DNA from: Nemertoderma westbladi
Lineage: Eukaryota > Xenacoelomorpha > Nemertodermatida > Nemertodermatidae
Direction of reading: 5' to 3'
Length of the DNA stretch: 26,272 nt
NCBI GenBank assembly: GCA_032718475.1
Contig: JAUCBJ010004568.1
Span: 1-26,272, forward strand
Part shown: positions 19,294 through 26,272 of the stretch, one piece after another
Layout of the letters: every line of letters starts with the position of its first letter
Position numbering within the stretch: the first letter of the stretch is position 1
Position numbers and translations under genes: made by a program
Notes under the pieces: generated by a model
Databases searched by the model: none
What the model saw: only the letters and a program-made list of their open reading frames with translations
What the model was told of the DNA's origin: nothing

Positions 19294-20169
19294 GATGTAT
19301 GCCCATACTATCATTTACAAAAAACATTGATTTCAAAATTCACGTTGGGCGAGATGCGATACGTAAATTGCAAAAAGTACATTAACAGTCGACGAAATCT
19401 TCCCAAAGTTGTGACATAATAATATTCTGTATAAATATCCGTTTACATACATTTACATTTTATTTATTGTCATTTGGTCCGGCCCTCGCACTATGTAAAT
19501 GTTTACTGTAGGTCTACCCTAGGTGAATACAAAGATTGCATGTTGTTTGTGAGATAAACAATGTAAGACAGGATTCTAGGATTTTATTATTATTGTACTC
19601 AGATCATGTCAATTGGAGTGAAGTCGTGCAATATTTCTTGACTTTCTTGATGAAATGAAGACTTAATCTCGTATTATCCTCCACAAGGCGATGATCTTTA
19701 AGATATGATTGCACGGCAAGATAACAACAATCCCAAACCGAACCCCTATATTACAACCGAAAGGGAAGAAGGTTAATGTGTGATTTTTGAGATGAATTGG
19801 GAAATCTCAAAAGAAATTTCAAACAAACAACAATTTTTAAAGAATACATTATTGCAAAACGTGTGACAATATTGCTGAACATCCTGATTTCCGATTGAAG
19901 GATTAATCTGAAAAGCATTGATAAAGGGATAACGAGTTCGTTAATCTTCTAGTTGAGCTTAGGCGACAAGGTGCTTAGCTGAGCAACTATGTGTACGAGT
20001 TACTTCTTCGACTATTGAACCATTACGCAAAATAATTTCAGAACTACATCTACCTGCTAACAACTAATTAAATATAATTAAACCTCTATATACCTAACTA
20101 TAATAATATTAATAATAATAAAATCGATTTTACTATTACATTCTAATAATAAAAGTGACTGGATAGCTG
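19294..20169. other. Intron stretch, nothing recognised
   Basis: Between two retrotransposon copies. No coding frame with character and no recognised repeat apart from the right target duplication of copy 3 at its start. Confidence 0.35.
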
Positions 20170-20814
20170 AGTGATATGCTTGAGCATGTGGACGACTTCT
20201 GTTACCTGGGATCATGGATCCGGAAGTCAGGTGAGGACCTTCGAATACGTAAGGGAAAGGCATGGGCAGCCTTGAATAGGCTTTCCAGGATTTGGAAGTC
20301 ACCGAGAATTAATCGGAAACTTAAGGTCCGATTATTTAGAGCAGCAGTAGTTCCAGTACTCCTCTACGGGAGTCCATGCTGGGCTCTAACTGCTGAGGAC
20401 ACCAAATCTCTGGATGGCACATTCACAAGAATGCTACGCCGGGTTCATTGTGTCAAGTACAATGCACACATCTCCATCCAGACACTATATAACATTGGAG
20501 GTGTCTCATTGGTTCCCCCAAGCTTGACACTAGAACAAAATCGCCTCCGCTTTGCAGGACATTGCTTTCGCCGTGAGGACCAGCCAGTGCATAATCTTGT
20601 ACTTTGGCAGCCTCTTGGAGTGATTAAGCATGGTGGACAGCCCATGACTTTCTTGAGACGCATCTTAAAGGACACTGGCCTTAAAGATGCGGATGATCTA
20701 GCAAATGTCATGGGTGATAGGGAGTTGTGGCGGTGCAATTTTGTTGACAAGCCGGCACAGCATTCTTAAAAATGCAGCTGCAATGCAGCATGCCGATCCT
20801 AGTAGTAGTAGTAG
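20170..20814 (+). mobile_element. Non-LTR retrotransposon copy 4: intact C-terminal reverse-transcriptase fragment
   Basis: This is the longest open fragment: 197 codons, 20176-20769. It starts in LEHVDDFCYLGSWI, goes through KAWAALNRLSRIWKSP, KLKVRLFRAAVVPVLLYGS, CWALTAEDTKSLDG, MLRRVHCVKYNAHIS, then the LRFAGHCFRRED and RRILKDTGLKDADDL motifs, ending LWRCNF...QHS. The VDDFCYLGS segment follows the palm/thumb, so the catalytic FADD box and any apurinic endonuclease would lie upstream and were lost by 5' truncation. The methionine at 20176 is incidental and a stop codon lies just upstream. The stop is followed by an imperfect 3' hairpin (20753-20795) and a (TAG)n tail to 20814. Only a weak 6-bp flanking repeat (GAGTGA) is seen. 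It cannot be autonomous. Confidence 0.88.
20753..20814 (+). other. 3'-terminal hairpin and (TAG)n tail of the retrotransposon family
   Basis: CGGCA at 20753-20757 pairs with TGCCG at 20791-20795. Inside, GCATT can pair with AATGC around a short bulge, giving an imperfect stem-loop directly before TAG repeats. The same sequence ends copies 3 and 5. A stem-loop followed by a short tandem tail is a known form of 3' end recognised by the reverse transcriptases of several non-LTR clades; its role here is inferred. Confidence 0.6.
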
Positions 20815-21769
20815 AGTGAGGGTGGTGGGGGGAGTTTCCCTTTAGTTTTACACTATTGAATAAATTGGTGTAGTTTTTTATATTCATCCATCATTTGCTT
20901 CGCAAATATGTTGATTTCGGCATTACACATCATTACACTTCATTACCATTACACAATAATGATATTCCAAGTTGCTGAAGTGCGATCCAAAAACTGATTT
21001 ATCCAATTCAACTAACTGTTCAATATGATGAACTCTGTATTTTGTGCTATGAATTTTGCCAAAGGCGTACAACTCCATTTTTCATTCTTGAATGGTACAA
21101 TTCCACTGCAACACATGTTGCTTTATATTAATTAAACCGCTTAACTCTCACCCTTGACTAATGAATCTGTGAGATCAATCATATCGCGTGGCTGACCACC
21201 ACATGGCTTTGTACTCTAAATGTCAGTTTGATTGCTTTGCATGTAATACACCGATAATAAAGACGATGTTGATGATATTGTACGACACATAACATTCTTG
21301 TATGTGGGAAAACTACAATGATATTTATGATAAATTTATTTTGTTTAAATTAAATAGGAATTGGACGAAAAACAATATAGCGATTAAAAATGAAAAATTC
21401 GCGCTTGGATGAAATGTAACCCGTCGTGTCTCCCAATAACTTTTCCGAAATACCCAATAACAGTTTATGTTCATGTAAGGGGTATGAAATGATTGTTTAG
21501 ACCCTTCACTTTAAACCCGTCTGAATCATAAATCTATTTATTGTAAAACTCAATATTGCTTAGAGATAGAAAGTATTCCCATTTTACATTGTTGTCATAA
21601 ATTTGAACCAATAACTCTTTACATTTAAAACTGAATATGAGTTGACTTACTTTATTTAATATTGGGTACATACTATATACTAATATCATAGGGACACCAT
21701 CGTTTTAGGAACGTCATTCTCTCTGTTACGGTTACAACATACACACTTTACATGTAAATGTAAATGTAA
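20815..21769. other. Intron stretch, nothing recognised
   Basis: A short G-rich patch follows copy 4 (about 20816-20835). The remainder is AT-rich with no supported feature. Confidence 0.35.
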
Positions 21770-21899
21770 AAGGGGGATGGGTACATGTAAGGGGTACATA
21801 CTACATACATGTAAGGGGTACATACATATACATGTTAGGGGTACATACATGTACATGTTAGGGGTACATACATGTTCATGTAAGGGGCACATACATATA
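21770..21899. repeat. GGGGTACATAC minisatellite (23-24 bp unit)
   Basis: About five imperfect copies of a 23-24 bp unit, alternating GGGGTACATAC with ACATGTWA; GTACATGTAC-type palindromic cores occur. Units differ at a few bases and the last is degenerate (GGGGCACATAC). The frames open on both strands here are repeat translations, not genes. Confidence 0.9.
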
Positions 21900-22586
21900 C
21901 AACCCCGAGCTTACATGGCTAGATTGTTTGAAATTCTACTTCAGTCAATAAACTTTTTAGATACAATCTGATTTAATATTTTGATTTGACTCATCTTGTA
22001 TTACCTACCTACCTTCAAAAGGTTATGCTGTTCATTTCACCACTCATTCACCACAGCAATTTCATAAAAGGATGTAAGAACACAGGCTTACTTGATTAAC
22101 TTACCGACCATTCACCCCTACTACACTACCCCCTCCATCCCTCCCCACCATACAGCTAATGCCACCCCCCCCAAGCTTCCATCCCCAAAATTCTCCAAAA
22201 GCATAATGCTTTTGGATGCACCTGAGCTAATTATATATTTTGTTGGAGTTACTCACAAATAAAAGCGTCCAACCCATCTCTCCGTGTATAATAACTCATT
22301 TACATATTTATGTGTAAAGTCTTTAAAACGTGATCCGTCACCGAGTGTTTTATTAAACCAACAACGATGTACATTAATTTAGAAAAAATACACTAATTCA
22401 TAACAAAAGTCATCTATATAAGGCTAAAATTGAATAATATTACTACTGTTAATAAGAATGGTATGGTATCTATCAGATTAAATCATTGTATTTATTACTA
22501 AAACACTGCAAGGAGTGTTTCCAATTATTACATTGATACATTCTTACTACCAGGATTATTTCTGAAAGCAGAAAATATCCCGTTTG
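21900..22586. other. Intron stretch with a C-rich patch
   Basis: A pyrimidine-rich patch with runs of C lies at about 22115-22195. Otherwise the stretch is AT-rich and shows nothing I can identify. Confidence 0.35.
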
Positions 22587-22598
22587 AACATGAATACT

Positions 22599-23020
22599 AC
22601 TAGGATCGGCATGCTGCATTGCAGCTGCATTTTTAAGAATGCTGTGCCGGCTTGTCAACAAAATTGCACCGCCACACTCCCTATCACCCATGACATTTGC
22701 TAGATCATCCGCATCTTTAAGGCCAGTGTCCTTTAAGATGCGTCTCAAGAAAGTCATGGGCTGTCCACCATGCTTATTCACTCCATGAGGCTGCCAAAGT
22801 ACAAGATTATGCACTGGCTGGTCCTCACGGCGAAAGCAATGTCCTGCAAAGCGGAGGCGATTTTGTTCTAGTGTCAAGCTTGGGGGAACCAATGAGACAC
22901 CTCCAATGTTATATAGTGTCTGGTTGGAGATGCGTGCATTGTACTTGACACAATGAACCCGGCGTAGCATTCTTGTGAATGTGCCATCCAGAGATTTGGT
23001 GTCCTCAGCAGTGAATACTC
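22599..23020 (-). mobile_element. Recent 5'-truncated non-LTR retrotransposon copy 5 with 12-bp target duplication
   Basis: This minus-strand insertion is about 420 bp, exactly flanked by AACATGAATACT (22587-22598 and 23021-23032). It covers the region from 'AEDTKSLDG' to the 3' hairpin and a short TAG tail. It is nearly identical to copy 4 and is open through the MLRRVHCVKYN and LRFAGHCFRRED motifs. A one-base deletion near 22677 (GAGTGTGG versus GAGTTGTGG in copy 4) shifts the frame before the end. The 5' junction carries a few extra bases (TGAATACTC) resembling the target site. It sits only about 50 bases inside intron 1 from the exon 1 splice donor. Confidence 0.9.
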
Positions 23021-23073
23021 AACATGAATACTGGGTTCTAGAACATTCGTTTCCAGTTAGTAAATAAACTTAC

Positions 23074-23173
23074 CGATATAAATGGGAATTCCTGAGCCAG
23101 CTGCTGTGTCAAATTCAAAACTTTGAAGTAAATATCCAAGAAATATAAGTTTCACTAAAATGTATTTCATCAT
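23074..23173 (-). CDS. Exon 1 of the glutamate-receptor-like gene: start codon and signal peptide
   Basis: The minus strand reads ATG ATG AAA TAC..., giving MMKYILVKLIFLGYLLQSFE, then ...GSGIPIYI, with a donor GTAAGT beginning at 23073. The hydrophobic core (residues ~5-16) is a good signal peptide, as needed for an extracellular amino-terminal domain. The exon ends in phase 1 with G, and exon 2 supplies GA, making a glycine codon so that the protein reads IPIYI-G-VLLEP. That matches the expected first beta strand of the domain. Two ATGs are adjacent (23173 and 23170); I take the first. The exon was found by splice logic and is too short to stand out as an ORF. Intron 1 is 15,028 bp. The 5' untranslated part and promoter lie to the right and are not identified. 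Confidence 0.75.
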
Positions 23174-26100
23174 CGAATGAGCACCGGAGACGATTGATTA
23201 CATAAATTATAATAGTTAATTGATACAACTATAAATGATAAATTATATCGTTTCAAAATTACCTCCTCCATTTTTGTCATTTGTAAACAGAAATAAATAG
23301 ATTAATACCAGTAACTAAACAATTCATTTAAATAAAATATGAAATAATTTTGTTATTAATAATTGACTATATGATTTGAGATTAATTATTGGTAAGATCG
23401 ACATATATAATCGCAGCATATACAAATTCTAATGAAAATTATTTTACATACTACGGCGTATATATTGTAATAAATAAATATGTTAGCAAAATAATTTGGT
23501 ACTGGTACCACATACAATGTAGATACAATGCAATTAAGGTAGTAGTGTTATATTAGTAGTTCTAACTTCATAGCGTCGAACATATTAACATTAATTTACG
23601 TCTTAATAGTATTTTGTTAACCCACCGGCTCCAAATACGAAATGTACAAAGCTCCATTCCATGTTTTAGAACGATTTTGAATTTTTATTGAAGCCAGTTT
23701 ACACGCATCGCATTTGTTCGCCATATTTAATTTGAACTTGATTTTGTGATTGCGAAAATACTGAATCTCTTAGGGCAAATCTAAAAACCGATTTGGAATC
23801 AACGTTGTCTAATTGGGTATAATTCATAGCACAACATCTCATTTCCAGGTTTTAGATAGATTTTGAGCTTTTTGATTTATTAATTTGAGCCACTTTCACT
23901 CTTTGTTTAAGAATTGTTATTTTTTACCCCTTTCCCAAGTAAAGTAGTAGGGGCTTAAAATTTGGTTGTTGTTTTTTTCTGCTGAATGTGCTTAAACTCT
24001 CATATTGAAAACTGATTGAACGCTGTCGGACAATCGCTTTAAAATTTAGAGTAGAGCGAAAGTGAAACTTTCAATGTATCCAATTATATGTTTCAAACAC
24101 TTTTATCACGTTTTCATAGTTGAAGCACGTACAAACAGATGTGTTTAATCAATAACAAAAATTATGTGCATAGCTATATTCCCATTCATCCGTAAGGAAT
24201 TTAGCAGTTACATTAATCAGCTCAACCCCGATTCATTTTAGCGTAGTCTTCAACTATAACAATTTATTATAATATTGACCCATTGTTATATAATGGGGTA
24301 ATATTGCGATGTACTAATACCAGTGGTTGGAGATTTTACTTCAATTTTTCGTTACAATTTTTCTTTTTTAATTTCAATTAAATTTCTTTCATAAATTTGC
24401 AAAATTGCATAAAATCAAAATCAATGGATAAAGCAATGATAAATCAAATCAAAGATAAATCAATGATACGGTGATGAAAAATACGGTGATGAACCCGCTG
24501 TTGTCAGGGTAATATGGAGAGGAGACCCTTAATATTCATTTTGATCATGCAGCCAATGATTTAGAAATTAAACCCACTTTTGCGCTTCATCATAACAATT
24601 TTCTTGCTTTTTTAAATTTTATACACGTTTTGCCATACACGTTTCCATTGTTTTCCCCCAGTTGATGTTCTCCCATGATAGCATACATACAGCTTACTAC
24701 AAGCCAGCCGCCTGGTACCGTATTAATAATTTACAATGAAACAAATTGGCAGTCAGAAGAATTCGGAAGAGGGAGAAACCCTCGCGGGAGTTTCGAGTGA
24801 CAGCCTACCTGTAGTGACAGTAGGCACACACCTACGCACCGCACTGTACATTCGACACTGCCTGTTACCGAATTTATACATGAACTGTTTATTACGTGAC
24901 TAACGTCAACATTTAGGATAATTAATGAAAAATACTAAAAAGTTTTCATGTATTTTTTTTCTTCATGGTAAAAGTGAAATCCTGGTATTCTTCACATGGG
25001 CGGGTTATATGGTTAACTAACAAACATGTAATACAATTTATATAAAATTTGGTACTATACATTTTTGGATACTTCTAAACTGAAATCAGATCCACAATTT
25101 ATCCTGAACAACCCGTTACAATCGTTAGCAAAGTGAACAAAATATTGTTCGTTTGGTATTAATACTTCGCATTATAATCACTAACAATTATACCGTAGCT
25201 ATTATCATAATCTCTATAATAATTTTTATGATAACATCTATTTGCTAGCCTGTATCAGCTAAATCATTGCATCAATGTGGCTTTTCTTTCACTTTGCGAA
25301 TTTTCACCATGTTCCTTGCGGTTAAAAATTATGGTATAAATCAAATTAGTTATTAACCAGTAACAGTTTGTATTTGTTATTATTGATACCACAGTAAAAA
25401 ATATAACTTATTGGCACAGTAAAATAATATTTTAAGGGGGGAGTACCCCCACCCCTTGAACACTTTTTTTAAATGTTTACAATTTCTACTGAAATTTAAA
25501 TATTTTGATTTTATACAGTATGGGCTGTTAAAATATGGCTAAACATTTGTTTTTCGAAAAATTTTCAAATTTTCAGTCGCCCTCTAGCGGCCATTGAATG
25601 AAACAAAGTTGCGGTTAAAATGCTACTACGTAGTCATTCAATTAGGTGAAATTCTCTGAAACCAATTTTTTCGAATTACGGAGGTGAGCCCCACAAAAGT
25701 TATCGGTTAAAATTTTTAGTTAAGCCTTTTTATGAAAATTAATTAATATTAATTAATATTTATTATTTATATATATTATTATAATACTATAATAATAATA
25801 TAATTATTATATTATTGTTTATTTATATTATTTTTTATATATTTATTCACAAAATTTTAACAAATGTTTGGATTTAATCTGATAAATTGCCTGTAAAAAC
25901 AGAAATATAAAAATCCCAACCGATAACTTTTAAAGAACAGCCGAAACTCTTTCGGGTTTAAGAAATTTGGATAAAAAATGTCGGAGGAGTAGTAATTTGA
26001 AAAATGAAAAATGTCATTCCAAGAAAAAAAGTTTAAAAAGATAAAAAGTTCCTTAAAAGTTTAAAACTTCCCTCCAGAACTGGCTGTCTGTGGTCTGGTT

Positions 26101-26272
26101 GGTTAAACATTTCTGGCATGATAGAAGCACATCACCGTGCTAAAACTTTCATTATGGGGGTTTTCGGGGTCGCTGATTTCATTTCCGATGTCAATTTTAA
26201 GGTTTAGTGGAATTTAGTCTGTCTGTCTGTCTTACAATTTGACTGACAGATCATCATACAGAAAAACAGCGA
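23174..26272. other. 5' flank of the receptor gene: no further gene supported
   Basis: This should hold the minus-strand 5' untranslated region and promoter of the receptor. A less AT-rich block at about 24690-24860 includes a donor-like CACTACAG|GTAGGC on the minus strand and could be a 5' noncoding exon, but this is a guess. Other structures: an imperfect hairpin AATATT..CCCATT / AATGGG..AATATT at about 24271-24306, a G/C-run palindrome at about 25434-25458, and AAAAGTTATCGGTT (about 25697) with its inverse (about 25919) flanking a very AT-rich core (25720-25850). The last ~200 bases include TCTGTCTGTCTGTC and look like part of a dispersed repeat. Confidence 0.35.

Noticed and set aside
18924-20750. 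ORFs antisense to the retrotransposon copies (for example 18924-19262 and 20445-20750 minus)
   Set aside because: Antisense shadows; the plus-strand reading has the reverse-transcriptase C-terminal motifs.

Overview
The window looks like invertebrate animal (metazoan) genomic DNA. It is AT-rich, has long introns with canonical GT/AG splice sites, and carries many dispersed repeats: 5'-truncated non-LTR retrotransposons, tRNA-related elements, foldback and inverted-repeat DNA elements, a pentanucleotide satellite and poly(G) tracts. Nothing suggests a bacterial, archaeal or viral genome. I cannot name the species.

Host gene on the minus strand. Three exons join in perfect phase (all phase 1) into the first ~175 residues of a receptor. 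Exon 1 (23074-23173) holds the start codon and signal peptide. Exon 2 (7884-8045) and exon 3 (7155-7418) hold the start of an ANF-receptor/periplasmic-binding-fold ligand-binding domain that most resembles the amino-terminal domain of delta-type ionotropic glutamate receptors. Intron 1 is about 15 kb and contains most of the repeats in the window. The rest of the gene lies below 7155, probably outside the window.

Left part, plus strand. Positions 3-929 are an open frame with two N-terminal CCHC zinc knuckles and a very basic C-terminus. It is open to the window edge and visibly GC-richer than its surroundings. Positions 3780-5606 are one uninterrupted 608-residue ORF for an unusual type II membrane protein: an RS/SP-rich tandem-repeat N-terminus, one transmembrane helix, a coiled coil and a C-terminal fibrinogen-related domain. 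Between the two ORFs sits an inverted-repeat DNA element (about 2447-3694) with many TTCTAGAA palindromes. A second inverted-repeat element (about 3059-3465) is nested inside it.

Positions 5711-7142 hold a family of repeats with internal homopolymer G/C runs. Two copies form a foldback centred on a perfect 22-bp palindrome. The foldback abuts the splice donor of receptor exon 3 and is flanked by an 11-bp direct repeat that overlaps that donor.

Intron 1 (8046-23073) holds five 5'-truncated copies of one non-LTR retrotransposon (about 8350-8937 minus, 10981-11448 minus, 18658-19293 plus, 20170-20814 plus, 22599-23020 minus). Two have clear target-site duplications, and one of these is a chimera carrying a second 3' end at its 5' side. 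The intron also holds a composite tRNA-related inverted element bounded by 17-bp direct repeats (17775-18638), a (CTATG)n satellite (12288-13018), a 22-bp x 6 tandem repeat (16406-16537) and a GGGGTACATAC minisatellite (21770-21899).

The strongest candidate for something undescribed is the RS-repeat/TM/fibrinogen ORF. The foldback at the receptor splice donor and the chimeric retrotransposon insertion come next.
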